DNA of 64,000 nt. Origin: Xylanimonas cellulosilytica DSM 15894. GTDB taxonomy: Bacteria > Actinomycetota > Actinomycetes > Actinomycetales > Cellulomonadaceae. The notes beneath the pieces are model-generated. The model did not search any database. It was not told the origin of the DNA and was given only the letters and a program-made list of their open reading frames with translations. Below are positions 24,938 to 33,518 of this stretch, one piece after another. How positions within the stretch are numbered: position 1 is the first letter of the stretch; each line of letters opens with the position of its first letter. The translations under genes and the position numbers were made by a program. The stretch covers positions 496,001 to 560,000 of the forward strand of contig NC_013530.1 in NCBI RefSeq assembly GCF_000024965.1, read 5' to 3'.

Positions 24938-25456
24938 ATGACCGAGCCCCGCTGGCTCAACGAGCGCCAACAGCGTTCCTGGCGCGCGTACCTCGAGGGG
25001 ACCGTGCGACTGGTCGCTGCCCTCGACCGCGCGCACGACGACGGCGTGCCCCTGAGCCTGGGCGAGTACCACCTGATGGTCCAGCTCTCCGAGGCTCCCG
25101 AGCGCACGCTGCGCATGTCCGAGCTGGCCGAGTACCTCGCCCTGTCCCGCTCGCGCCTGACCCACACGGTCGACCGGATGGAGCGGCGAGGGCTCGTCGA
25201 GCGCCGGCCCGTGCCGGGCGACCGACGCGGGGTCAACTGTGTGATGACCGACGCCGGCTGGGACCTGCTGGTGGCGTCCGCGCCGCACCATGTGGAGGCC
25301 GTCCGCCGGTTCCTGGTCGACGTGCTCACCCCCGAGGAGTTCGAGACGCTCGGCCGCGCGATGGCGAAGGTCGCCCAGGAGGCCAAGCAAGCCCAGGACG
25401 GCAAGCAAGCCCAGGACGGCAAGCCGGCCCCGGAGGCCACGCAACCCCCGGCGTGA
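24938..25456 (+). CDS. MarR family transcriptional regulator
   Basis: A 172-aa winged-helix regulator. The DNA-binding region is about residues 50-105, with RMSELAEYLALSRSRLTHTV as the helix-turn-helix and the wing RRGLVERRPVPGDRRG following. The last 25 residues form a low-complexity tail with an 18-bp duplicated unit (KQAQDG twice). ATG 24938 is preceded by TACCGT and six bases, so the mRNA is probably leaderless. The ligand is unknown. Confidence 0.9.
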   Translation: MTEPRWLNERQQRSWRAYLEGTVRLVAALDRAHDDGVPLSLGEYHLMVQLSEAPERTLRMSELAEYLALSRSRLTHTVDRMERRGLVERRPVPGDRRGVNCVMTDAGWDLLVASAPHHVEAVRRFLVDVLTPEEFETLGRAMAKVAQEAKQAQDGKQAQDGKPAPEATQPPA

Positions 25457-25530
25457 GCCGCGTCGCACATCACACCGGAGGGCGTCTGGCACGATCGGAT
25501 CGCCCTGTGGCGCGTGCGAGACTGGGCGCC

Positions 25531-26181
25531 ATGGTGTCCACGACCGTCCACCTGCTGCGCCACGGCGAGGTGCACAACCCGGGTCGCGTGCTGTACGGCC
25601 GGATCGCCGGGTACCACCTCTCCGAGCGCGGCCACGAGATGGCCCGCACCGTCGCCACCGCGCTCAGCGGGCAGGGCCGCGACGTCGTCGCCGTGATCGC
25701 CTCCCCCCTCCAGCGCGCGCAGGAGACCGCCGCGCCGATCGCCGCCGCCTTCAAGCTCACGACGGGCACCGACGACCGGCTCGTCGAGGCGGGCAACCGG
25801 TTCGAGGGCACCACCATCGGCGCGAAGCCCTGGCAGCTGCTCCACCCGCGCTGGTGGCCGCTGCTGCGCAACCCCCGCACGCCGTCCTGGGGCGAGGCCT
25901 ATCGCGAGCAGGCCGACCGCATGCAGGCCGCCGTCGACGACGCGCGGCGGGCGCACGCCGGGCACGAGGTGGTGCTCGTCAGCCACCAGCTCCCCATCTG
26001 GGTGACGCGCCTGGCCTACGAGAACAAGAAGCTGTGGCACGACCCCCGCAAGCGGCAGTGCACGCTGTGCTCGCTGACCAGCCTGCACTTCGACGACGAC
26101 GAGCTCGTCGGCATCGAGTACTCGGAACCCGCCGGGCACCTGGCCGCGTCCCTGAGCAAGGGGGCGTGGTCCGTCAAGTGA
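25531..26181 (+). CDS. Histidine phosphatase family protein (phosphoglycerate mutase-like)
   Basis: A 216-aa phosphatase. The catalytic RHG motif is in LLRHGEVHN (His at about residue 10), the second Arg in ASPLQRAQETA near 60 and the second His in LVSHQLPIW near 150. It is the first gene of the cytochrome c maturation operon, overlapping tlpA by 4 nt. Such phosphatases are commonly found at this operon position in actinobacteria, but their substrate is not established. Confidence 0.88.
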   Translation: MVSTTVHLLRHGEVHNPGRVLYGRIAGYHLSERGHEMARTVATALSGQGRDVVAVIASPLQRAQETAAPIAAAFKLTTGTDDRLVEAGNRFEGTTIGAKPWQLLHPRWWPLLRNPRTPSWGEAYREQADRMQAAVDDARRAHAGHEVVLVSHQLPIWVTRLAYENKKLWHDPRKRQCTLCSLTSLHFDDDELVGIEYSEPAGHLAASLSKGAWSVK

Positions 26182-26765
26182 ACGCCGTTCGCCGTCGGGT
26201 GGGTGCAGCCACCGGCATCGTTCTCGCTGCCTCGATGCTGGTCGCCGGGTGCGCCCAGGAGTCGGGCGCGGGCGACGTCGTCGACGCGGGATTCGTGTCC
26301 GGCGACGGGTCCACACAGCAGTGGGTGCCGGACAAGCGCAAGGAACCCGTCGTCGTCGAGGGGGAGGACTTCGCCGGCGCCGCCGTGAGCACCGCGGACT
26401 GGGCGGGCGACGTCGTCGTCATCAACACCTGGTACGCCGGGTGCGCGCCGTGCCGGGCCGAGGCGCCGGACCTCGTCGCGCTCGCCACCGAGCGGGAGGC
26501 CGACGGCGTGCGCGTGCTCGGCATCAACACGCAGGACGACGCCGGGGCCGCGCAGGCCTTCGAGCGGACCTTCGCCGTGCCCTACCCCTCCGTCGCGGAC
26601 TCCTCCGGGCAGGTCATCGCACGCCTCTCCGGCGTCGTGCCGCTGCAGGCCGTCCCGACGACGGTGGTGCTCGACCGCGAGCACCGCCCGGCCGCACGCA
26701 TCATCGGGCAGGCCGACCCGTCGACGCTCGACGCGATCCTCGACGAGATCCTCGCGGAGGGCTGA
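26178..26765 (+). CDS. TlpA/ResA-like thiol-disulfide oxidoreductase lipoprotein
   Basis: A 195-aa membrane-anchored thioredoxin-fold protein. A lipobox ends at Cys25 (LVAGCAQ), and the redox motif CAPC (Cys89, Cys92) is in WYAGCAPCRAEAP. It would keep apocytochrome c haem-binding cysteines reduced outside the membrane, using electrons from CcdA. The GTG start overlaps the phosphatase stop (GTGA), and its own stop overlaps the ccdA start by 1 nt. Confidence 0.9.
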   Translation: MNAVRRRVGAATGIVLAASMLVAGCAQESGAGDVVDAGFVSGDGSTQQWVPDKRKEPVVVEGEDFAGAAVSTADWAGDVVVINTWYAGCAPCRAEAPDLVALATEREADGVRVLGINTQDDAGAAQAFERTFAVPYPSVADSSGQVIARLSGVVPLQAVPTTVVLDREHRPAARIIGQADPSTLDAILDEILAEG

Positions 26766-27517
26766 TGGGGAACGCCTTCGCCACCACCGCGTTCTCCGGG
26801 TCGATGCTGCTGGCCGTCCCGGTGGCGATCCTCGCCGGGCTCGTCTCGTTCGCGTCGCCGTGCGTGCTGCCGCTCGTGCCCGGGTACGTCGGGTACGTCA
26901 GCGGGATGGCCGCCTCGAACGCCCGCGGGACGCGGCCCGCGCGGGGTCGCGTGCTCAGCGGGGTCGCGTTGTTCGTCGCCGGGTTCACCGCGGTGTTCGT
27001 GGTGCTCATGGCCGCTGCTGGGGCGGTCGGCTCGTACCTGGTGCGCTGGGAGGACGTGCTCACGCGCGTGCTCGGCGTCGTCGTCATCCTGCTGGGCCTG
27101 GCGTTCCTGGGCGGCATCCCGTTCCTGCAGCGGGAACGGCGGCTGCACCTGAGCCCTCGGGCCGGGCTGTGGGGGGCGCCGCTGCTCGGCATCGTGTTCG
27201 GGCTGGGCTGGACGCCGTGCATCGGGCCGACGCTCGGGGCCGTGCAGGCGCTCGCCCTCGACGAGGCGTCGGTGGGGCGCGGGGTCGCGCTCGGCATCGC
27301 CTACTGCCTGGGGCTCGGGGTGCCGTTCCTGCTCGTGGCCCTCGGCCTCCAGTCCTCGCAACGCATGCTCGGCTTCCTGCGCACGCACCGGCTGGCCATC
27401 ATGCGGCTGGGCGGCGGGCTGCTCGTGCTCATCGGGCTCGCGCTCGTCACCGGGCTGTGGGGCACCGTCACCGGGGCGATCCAGGGCTGGGTCGGCGGCT
27501 GGCGGACGGTGGTCTGA
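26765..27517 (+). CDS. ccdA: Cytochrome c biogenesis protein CcdA
   Basis: A 250-aa membrane protein with about six helices that carries reducing equivalents from cytoplasmic thioredoxin to TlpA. The two membrane cysteines are in SFASPCVLPLVPGY (about residue 35) and LGWTPCIGPTLG (about residue 156). The length is typical. The start overlaps the tlpA stop, and the stop overlaps the resB start, in a tight operon. Confidence 0.92.
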   Translation: MGNAFATTAFSGSMLLAVPVAILAGLVSFASPCVLPLVPGYVGYVSGMAASNARGTRPARGRVLSGVALFVAGFTAVFVVLMAAAGAVGSYLVRWEDVLTRVLGVVVILLGLAFLGGIPFLQRERRLHLSPRAGLWGAPLLGIVFGLGWTPCIGPTLGAVQALALDEASVGRGVALGIAYCLGLGVPFLLVALGLQSSQRMLGFLRTHRLAIMRLGGGLLVLIGLALVTGLWGTVTGAIQGWVGGWRTVV

Positions 27518-29334
27518 TGGGCGAGCGCATGCGGTACGTCCCGGAAGGCCTGATCGACCCTGATCCGGTGGTTGAGCCGAGCCCGGTGGTTGAGCCTGTC
27601 GAAACCACGTCCTCGTCGTCGGATGGGGTGGTTTCGACAAGCTCAACCACCGGAGGCGGGGGCTCAACCACCGGATTGCCGCGGATCGGCGTGCGCGGGT
27701 GGCTGCGCTGGACGTGGCGTCAGCTCACGTCGATGCGCGTCGCCCTGCTGCTGCTCATGCTGCTGGCTGTCGCGGCCGTGCCCGGCTCGGTGCTGCCGCA
27801 GCGCGGCCAGAGCCCCGCCGCGGTGCTCCAGTACCTGCGCGACCACCCCACCAGCGGGGAGTGGCTCGACCGGCTCGGGTTCTTCGACGCCTTCACCTCA
27901 CCGTGGTTCAGCGCGATCTACCTGCTGCTGTTCGTCTCGCTCGTCGGGTGCATCCTGCCGCGCGCCGCCCAGCACGCCCGCAACCTGCGCGGCCGCCCGC
28001 CGCGCACCCCGGCCCGCTTCACGCGGTTCCCCGCCCAGGCGTCCGGCACGTCGTCGGCGTCGCCAGACGACGTCGCCACCGCCGTCGCCGCCGTGCTGCG
28101 TCGCGGACGCGTGTTCCGGGTCGACGTCGGCGCCGAGGAGGCCCGCGGTGAGCGGCCTGCCACCCGCACCGTGGCCGCCGAGCGCGGCTACCTGCGCGAG
28201 TCCGGCAACCTCGTGTTCCACCTCGCGCTGCTCGGGCTGCTCGTCTCCGTCGCGGCCGGACAGCTCTTCCACTACCGCGGGCAGGCGATCATCACCGAGG
28301 GGCGCGGCTTCGCCAACGCCGTCGTCGACTACGACACCTTCGACAAGGGCGCGTGGTTCCGCCCCGAGTCGCTGAGCCCGTTCTCCCTGACGCTCGACGC
28401 CTTCACCTCCGAGTTCGCGAGCGACACCGTCGCGTTCGCGCAGGCGCGCGACTTCACGGCCTTCGTCACCGTGACCGCCGCCGGGGGCGTCGGCCAGAGC
28501 GAGCACACCATCAAGGTCAACCGCCCGCTGACCGTCGACGGCGCCAAGATCTACCTCCAGGGCAACGGGTTCGCTCCCGAGGTCACCGTCCGCGATGCCA
28601 GCGGCGAGATCGCGTTCGCCGGGCGCGTGCCGTTCATCCCGGAGGACTCCGTCTACACCTCGCGCGGCGTCATCAAGGTCCCCGACGTCGCCCCCGGCCT
28701 GGAGCAGATCGGCCTGACCGGGTACTTCCTGCCCACGGCCGTCATCGACGACGACGGCAGCGCCCGCTCCGTGTTCCCCCAGCCGGACAACCCGCTGCTC
28801 GTGCTGCAGGTGTGGACCGGCGACCTGGGGCTCGACGACGGCGTGCCGCAGAACGTCTACCGGCTCGACACCGCGAACATGACCGCCGCCGGCGACGACT
28901 CCGGCTCCCGCGCCCAGGTGATCGTCGCCCCCGGCGAGACCGTCGACCTGCCGGACGGCCTCGGCACCCTCACGCTCGGCGCGGACGTGCCCCGCTACAT
29001 CGCGCTCGACCTGCGCTACGACCCGTCGCTCGCCTGGGTGCTCACCTTCGCGCTGCTCGGCCTCGCCGGCCTCGGCGTCTCCCTGTTCACCCCGCGCCGC
29101 CGCGTCTGGCTGCGAGCCTGGCCCCTGCCCGACGGCGGTACCCGCGTCGAGCTGGCGGGCCTCGCACGCGGCGACGACGCCGGCCTGCAGGGCGAGGTCG
29201 ACCGCGCCCTGGCCGCCGTCCCCGGCCTCACCCCGGACGAGGGCACGCCCACCGGCCCCGACCACCCTGCTCCCGACGACTCCGCACCCGGCGCCCCGCC
29301 TCGCGTGGCGCACACCCAGGAGGATCCCCGATGA
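27517..29334 (+). CDS. resB: Cytochrome c biogenesis protein ResB/Ccs1
   Basis: A 605-aa component of system II cytochrome c synthetase. It has three N-terminal membrane helices (around residues 78-100, 135-155 and 230-250), a large external domain and a fourth helix near 510-530. Residues about 17-53 are encoded by dispersed repeat DNA ([18 protein letters not shown]) placed before the first helix, so the cytoplasmic tail is enlarged without touching the core. ATG 27517 overlaps the ccdA stop by 1 nt; ATG 27529 is an alternative. The stop overlaps the ccsB start (ATGA). Confidence 0.92.
   Translation: MGERMRYVPEGLIDPDPVVEPSPVVEPVETTSSSSDGVVSTSSTTGGGGSTTGLPRIGVRGWLRWTWRQLTSMRVALLLLMLLAVAAVPGSVLPQRGQSPAAVLQYLRDHPTSGEWLDRLGFFDAFTSPWFSAIYLLLFVSLVGCILPRAAQHARNLRGRPPRTPARFTRFPAQASGTSSASPDDVATAVAAVLRRGRVFRVDVGAEEARGERPATRTVAAERGYLRESGNLVFHLALLGLLVSVAAGQLFHYRGQAIITEGRGFANAVVDYDTFDKGAWFRPESLSPFSLTLDAFTSEFASDTVAFAQARDFTAFVTVTAAGGVGQSEHTIKVNRPLTVDGAKIYLQGNGFAPEVTVRDASGEIAFAGRVPFIPEDSVYTSRGVIKVPDVAPGLEQIGLTGYFLPTAVIDDDGSARSVFPQPDNPLLVLQVWTGDLGLDDGVPQNVYRLDTANMTAAGDDSGSRAQVIVAPGETVDLPDGLGTLTLGADVPRYIALDLRYDPSLAWVLTFALLGLAGLGVSLFTPRRRVWLRAWPLPDGGTRVELAGLARGDDAGLQGEVDRALAAVPGLTPDEGTPTGPDHPAPDDSAPGAPPRVAHTQEDPR
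27565..27675 (+). repeat. In-frame GGTTGAGCC/GGCTCAACC repeat cluster inside resB
   Basis: Two left-arm units (CCGGTGGTTGAGCC) lead to TGTCGAAACCAC. A spacer follows, then GTGGTTTCGACAAGCTC and two right-arm units ending CAACCACCGG. This is the same palindromic element as at 11830, here opened and translated as VVEPVETT and VVSTSSTTG without stop or frameshift. Confidence 0.9.
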
Positions 29335-30296
29335 CCACTGCCGAGCTCTCCACGCTGCTCGTCTGGGGCGCCGCGACCGCGCTCGCGATCGCGATGGTCG
29401 CCTACGCCGTCGACCTCGCCCGCCGCACCGAGGTGCGCGCCGAGCGCCGGGTCGCCGAGCCCGCGCTCGTCGGCTCCACCACCCCCGGACGGGACGCGTC
29501 TGCCACCGTCCCGGCGACCGTCGCCGGTGCCGCGCCGCGCCGTCGGGCCGCCGGCATCGGGTCCTCCACCGCCTGGCTGGGTACCGCGCTGCTGCTGGTC
29601 GCCATCGTGCTGCGCGGCGTCGCCGCGGGCCGCACCCCGTGGGCCAACATGTACGAGTTCGCGCTCACGGGATCGTTCGTGGCGCTCGCGGTGTACCTCG
29701 GCATCTCGACGCGACGCGACGTGCGGTTCCTGGGCGCGTTCGTCACGGGGCTCGCGACCCTCTTCCTCGTGCTGGCGCTCAACGTGTTCTACGTCGCGGC
29801 GACCGGCGTGCAGCCGGCGCTGCAGTCGTACTGGCTCGTCATCCACGTCGGCGTGGCCATCACGGCGACCGGCGTCTTCACCGTCGCGTTCGTGACCTCC
29901 GCGCTGCAGCTCCTGCGCACCGCCCGCGACGGCGGGTCCGCGTGGCTGGGCACGTGGCACTGGCTCGACCGCCTGCCGACGCCCGTGTCGCTCGAGGGCC
30001 TGAGCTTCCGCCTCAACGCGGTCGGGTTCGTGCTGTGGACCTTCACCGTCATCGGCGGCGCCATCTGGGCCGAGGACGCCTGGGGCCGCTACTGGGGCTG
30101 GGACCCCAAGGAGGTCTGGTCCTTCGTCATCTGGGTGGTGTACGCGGCGTACCTGCACGCGCGCACCACGCGCGGGTGGTCGGGGTCGCGGGCGGCGTGG
30201 TTCGTCGTCGTCGGCTACGCGTGCGTGCTGTTCAACTTCACGGGCGTGAACCTGATCTTCAACGGCAAGCACAGCTACTCGGGCCTCACCGACTGA
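29331..30296 (+). CDS. ccsB: Cytochrome c biogenesis protein CcsB (CcsA family)
   Basis: A 321-aa polytopic membrane protein that presents haem to apocytochrome c together with ResB. The haem-handling WWD-type motif is in WGRYWGWDPKEVWS near residue 260, with conserved His residues in VIHVGVA (about 178) and HARTT (about 283). The N-terminal helix is followed by a 40-residue low-complexity linker. It is the last gene of the maturation operon; downstream is a convergent small gene. Confidence 0.92.
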   Translation: MTTAELSTLLVWGAATALAIAMVAYAVDLARRTEVRAERRVAEPALVGSTTPGRDASATVPATVAGAAPRRRAAGIGSSTAWLGTALLLVAIVLRGVAAGRTPWANMYEFALTGSFVALAVYLGISTRRDVRFLGAFVTGLATLFLVLALNVFYVAATGVQPALQSYWLVIHVGVAITATGVFTVAFVTSALQLLRTARDGGSAWLGTWHWLDRLPTPVSLEGLSFRLNAVGFVLWTFTVIGGAIWAEDAWGRYWGWDPKEVWSFVIWVVYAAYLHARTTRGWSGSRAAWFVVVGYACVLFNFTGVNLIFNGKHSYSGLTD

Positions 30297-30322
30297 CGCC
30301 CCCGGCCGGTGGCACGACGCCG

Positions 30323-30682
30323 TCAGGCGGGGGTGTCGCCCGTGTCTTCCTTCCGGCCCTCGCGGCGGCGGCGCTCCTGCTCGAGACGCCACAGGAACTC
30401 CGGGTCGTCGTCGGGCGCGAGGGGGCCGTCGCGCTGCGGCCCCTTCCCCGGCGTGCCGTCGGGACGGTAGGCGCCGTAACCCCGCTGCGCCGGGCGCACC
30501 GGGCCCGAGGCGCGGCGGAAGATGATCCAGGCGGTCGCTCCGATCAGCGGGACGGCCACGATCAGCACGGCCCACAGCCACTTGGGCAGGCCGCCGGTCT
30601 CCTCCTTGCGCGCACCGGCGAGGTCGGCCAGCGCGTACACGGCGAGGCCGATGATGGCGAGGGTAAGGATCACGCGGGGCAT
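30323..30682 (-). CDS. PLD nuclease N-terminal domain-containing small membrane protein
   Basis: A 119-aa protein with two membrane helices (residues about 4-20 and 36-55) and the conserved PKWLWAVLIVAVPLIGATAW stretch of the PLDc_N family. A polar C-terminal tail carries an LEQERRRREG stretch. The function of these proteins is unknown. ATG 30682 is supported by a minus-strand TACCCT ending six bases upstream, giving a leaderless mRNA; an upstream GTG at 30709 is less likely. Confidence 0.8.
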   Translation of the reverse strand: MPRVILTLAIIGLAVYALADLAGARKEETGGLPKWLWAVLIVAVPLIGATAWIIFRRASGPVRPAQRGYGAYRPDGTPGKGPQRDGPLAPDDDPEFLWRLEQERRRREGRKEDTGDTPA

Positions 30683-30688
30683 GCCACC

Positions 30689-30730
30689 AGGGTAGGCCGG
30701 TCCGGGCACCCCGTGGTCGCCGCTTACCCT
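30689..30730. promoter_or_regulatory. Back-to-back leaderless promoters
   Basis: Two identical -10 boxes point away from each other: TACCCT on the minus strand at 30694-30689 (six bases to ATG 30682) and TACCCT on the plus strand at 30725-30730 (six bases to GTG 30737). Both genes would be leaderless. Confidence 0.6.
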
Positions 30731-30736
30731 GGGTTC

Positions 30737-31012
30737 GTGCCTCTTGTCGTGTACACCCTGCTGCGGTTGGTCGTCCTCGTGGCGGCATTCTTCGTCATCC
30801 TGTGGGCGGGCGCGCAGCCGCTGGTCGCCGGCGTGCTCGCCGTCGTCGTCGCCTCGGCGGTCAGCTACCTGTTCCTGCGCCGTCAGCGGGACGCGACGGC
30901 GGTGTGGATCGCGCAGCGCGTGGAGCGCCGCAAGGGTGCGACGCCGCGCCGCGGGTTCGCCCGCACGGTCGCCGAGGACGAAGCCGCCGAGGACGCCGCC
31001 ACCGAGCGGTGA
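30737..31012 (+). CDS. DUF4229 domain-containing membrane protein
   Basis: A 91-aa protein with two hydrophobic helices (residues about 2-23 and 26-45), followed by a basic-acidic cytoplasmic tail (WIAQRVERRKGATPRRG). It matches the actinobacterial DUF4229 family, often found near menaquinone genes; function unknown. The GTG start is supported by the leaderless -10 spacing. Confidence 0.82.
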   Translation: MPLVVYTLLRLVVLVAAFFVILWAGAQPLVAGVLAVVVASAVSYLFLRRQRDATAVWIAQRVERRKGATPRRGFARTVAEDEAAEDAATER

Positions 31013-31038
31013 GCGCCACCGCCGGCACCCGCCTGCGC

Positions 31039-31160
31039 TGTCAGGTCGTCGGCGTAGCCAGGTGCGTGCAGCGCCTGACAGCGCGGTGGGTGGGCGAGCG
31101 TGTCAGGTCGTCGGCGTGGCCGGGCGCTCGCAGCGCCTGACAGCGCGGTGGGTGGGGTGT
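31039..31160. repeat. Two-copy TGTCAG...CTGACA array (62-bp unit) next to menA
   Basis: Two near-identical units start at 31039 and 31101 (62-bp period). Each begins TGTCAGGTCGTCGGCGT and contains GCAGCGCCTGACAGCGCGGTG. The hexamers TGTCAG and CTGACA form inverted arms. The same 62-bp period and hexamers recur as six units at 49373-49730 and in frame inside menD. It lies between the convergent DUF4229 and menA genes. Confidence 0.9.
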
Positions 31161-31164
31161 TCCC

Positions 31165-32040
31165 TCACGCGCCCAGCGCCAGGCCCACGGCCAGCAGGAC
31201 GCCGTAGGCGAGCTCGTACATCCCGGTACCCGCGAGCACGGGCACGAGGAGCCGCCCGCGCGCACCGGCCAGCACCGGCAGCGACAGCAGCACGGCCGGC
31301 AGGCCCAGCAGCAGCACCAGGAGCGCCCACGGCGACCAGAACGCGCACAGGGCGCCGAGCAGCAGCGGCAGCCCGACCATCGTCACGTACGCCCGGCGGG
31401 CGCGCGCGTCCCCGAGCCGCACGGCGAGCGTGCGCTTCCCGGCGACGACGTCGGTGGGGATGTCGCGCACGTTGTTGACCATGAGCAGCGCGCACGCGAT
31501 GAGCCCGACGCCGACGGCGCCCAGCACCGACGGGCCGGTGATGCGCCCCGCCTGGGTGAACGTGGTGCCGAGCGTGGCCACCAGGCCGAAGAACACGAAC
31601 ACGCCCACCTCGCCCAGCCCGGCGTACCCGTAGGGCTTCTTGCCGCCCGTGTAGTACCAGCCCGCGAGGATGCACACGGCGCCGACGGCGAGCAGCCACC
31701 AGTGCCCGCTCAGCCACGTCAGCAGCAGGCCCAGCACGCCCGCGACGCCGAACGCCGCGAACGCGGCCGTCTTGACCTGTCCGGGGCGTGCGATGCCCGA
31801 CGCCGTCAGGCGCAGCGGCCCCACCCGGTCGAGGTCCGTGCCGCGGATGCCGTCGGAGTAGTCGTTGGCGTAGTTGACGCCCACCTGCAGCGCGAGCGCG
31901 ACGCCGAGCGCGAGCAGCGCGCGCCCCACGAGGAAGGACCCGGCCAGGGCGGCGGCTCCCGACCCGATGAGGACCGGTGCGGCGGCGGCGGGAAGGGTGC
32001 GGGGGCGGGCCCCGGCGACCCACTCGGCGGGCGTGGCCAT
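31165..32040 (-). CDS. menA: 1,4-dihydroxy-2-naphthoate polyprenyltransferase
   Basis: A 291-aa UbiA-family membrane prenyltransferase that joins the polyprenyl tail to DHNA, giving demethylmenaquinone. The first Asp-rich motif is in NYANDYSDGIRGTD (about residues 55-68) and the second region in VNNVRDIPTDVVAGKRTL (about 188-205). About eight to nine hydrophobic helices are visible. ATG 32040 precedes a typical AEWVAGARPRTLPAA start. It lies 94 bases downstream of menE on the same strand. Confidence 0.93.
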   Translation of the reverse strand: MATPAEWVAGARPRTLPAAAAPVLIGSGAAALAGSFLVGRALLALGVALALQVGVNYANDYSDGIRGTDLDRVGPLRLTASGIARPGQVKTAAFAAFGVAGVLGLLLTWLSGHWWLLAVGAVCILAGWYYTGGKKPYGYAGLGEVGVFVFFGLVATLGTTFTQAGRITGPSVLGAVGVGLIACALLMVNNVRDIPTDVVAGKRTLAVRLGDARARRAYVTMVGLPLLLGALCAFWSPWALLVLLLGLPAVLLSLPVLAGARGRLLVPVLAGTGMYELAYGVLLAVGLALGA

Positions 32041-32134
32041 GCGGTGGTGCTCCTCGTGCGTCGTGCGTGCGGGGGCGCCCAGGTCGGGGCCCGGCTCGGC
32101 GTCGAGCGTACGGGGTCCGGCCGGGTGGCGTCCG

Positions 32135-33436
32135 TCAGGGGTGCGCGGCGGCCGCCGCCCGCGCCACCTCCCGGCGGTCGGTCTTGCCCGGCCCGCGCAC
32201 CGGCAGGGTGTCGGTGAGGTAGACCCGCCGGGGCGCCGACGCCGCCCCCAGCCGCTCCGCGACGGCCGCGCGCACCGGTGCGAGCAGGTCGCCCGGCAGC
32301 GGTGCCAGCGACCTGCCGCCGACGTCGTCGGGCGTCCCGTACCCGCTCGCACCGCGCAGGGCGACGACGGCGACGACCGCGTGGCCCCACTCGTCGTCGG
32401 GCACGCCGACGACGCAGGGCTCGACGGCGGAGACGCCGAGCAGGGCGGGCAGCACCTCGGCCAGCACGGCCTCGATCGCCGCCGGGGCGACGTTGACGCC
32501 ACCCGTGACGACGACGTCGTCGGCCCGGCCGAGGACGGAGAGCACGCCGTCGGGACCCAGCACCCCCAGGTCGCTGGTGCGGAACCAGCGCGCACCCCGT
32601 GAGCCTGGCGAAGGGCTGTCGTCGGCACGGAATGCCCGCGCCGTCGCCGTCGCGTCCCCGACGTACCCGGCCGCCAGCATCGGCCCGCCGAGCTCGACGA
32701 CGCCGACCTCACCGCTGCCGACATCTCCGGACGACGTGGGCGCCCCTTGCGGGACGACGCGGACGCGCGCCCCGGCCAGGGGGACGCCGTCGTACACGCA
32801 GCCGCCCGCGGTCTCGGACATGCCGTAGGTGCGCACCACGCGGACGCCCGCCGCCGTCGCCCGCGCGAGCAGCGGTGCCGGGGTCGCGGCGCCGCCCAGC
32901 AGCACGGACGTGCAGCGGGCCAGGGCGTCGAGGGCGCCGGTCCCTCCTGGACCCGTCGCAGGGTCGTCGGCGGCCGCGAGGATCCGGTGGAGCTGCGTGG
33001 GCACCAGGGAGACGTGGACGGGGGCGCCGTCGTCGAGAGCCGGCGCGAGGAGCGCGGCCAGCGCGGCCGGGGTGAACCGGGCGTCCGGTGCGGCGGCGAC
33101 CAGCGGTGACGGGACCCCGGCGTCCCCGGCGAGCAGGGACCGCACCACCACCTGCAGGCCCGCCACGTGCGTGGCGGGGAGCGTGAGCACCCAGCGGCCC
33201 GGGCCGCCGAGCCGCTCGTGCGTGGCCGTCGCCGACGCGCGCAAGGCGTCCGCCGAGAGGGCGACCTCGCGTGGGGTGCCCGTCGAGCCCGACGTCCGCA
33301 CCACGAGCGCCGTGCCAGGCGGCAGGTCGCCGTCGTGCAGCCGGGGCAGGGGAGCGACGGCGGGACCGCCGTCGAGCGCGACGCGCAGCTGGCGCTCAAG
33401 CATCGAGACGGTGGCGGGCACAGGCGCTTTCTCCAC
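32135..33436 (-). CDS. menE: o-Succinylbenzoate-CoA ligase
   Basis: A 433-aa acyl-adenylating enzyme that activates o-succinylbenzoate with CoA for menaquinone synthesis. The AMP/phosphate loop is TSGSTGTPR near residue 48, with the YGMSETAGG motif near 203 and the C-terminal lysine hinge GPGKTDRREV near 420. The GTG start at 33436 has TAGTCT seven bases upstream on the minus strand, implying a leaderless mRNA. It is divergent from the DUF3048 gene. Confidence 0.92.
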   Translation of the reverse strand: MEKAPVPATVSMLERQLRVALDGGPAVAPLPRLHDGDLPPGTALVVRTSGSTGTPREVALSADALRASATATHERLGGPGRWVLTLPATHVAGLQVVVRSLLAGDAGVPSPLVAAAPDARFTPAALAALLAPALDDGAPVHVSLVPTQLHRILAAADDPATGPGGTGALDALARCTSVLLGGAATPAPLLARATAAGVRVVRTYGMSETAGGCVYDGVPLAGARVRVVPQGAPTSSGDVGSGEVGVVELGGPMLAAGYVGDATATARAFRADDSPSPGSRGARWFRTSDLGVLGPDGVLSVLGRADDVVVTGGVNVAPAAIEAVLAEVLPALLGVSAVEPCVVGVPDDEWGHAVVAVVALRGASGYGTPDDVGGRSLAPLPGDLLAPVRAAVAERLGAASAPRRVYLTDTLPVRGPGKTDRREVARAAAAAHP

Positions 33437-33518
33437 GGCGTTCAGACTAGGTGTCGGCGGCCTCCCCGGAACGGGACGTCACGGAACGTAGGGTGGCGCC
33501 GAACCCGAGGAGGTCGTG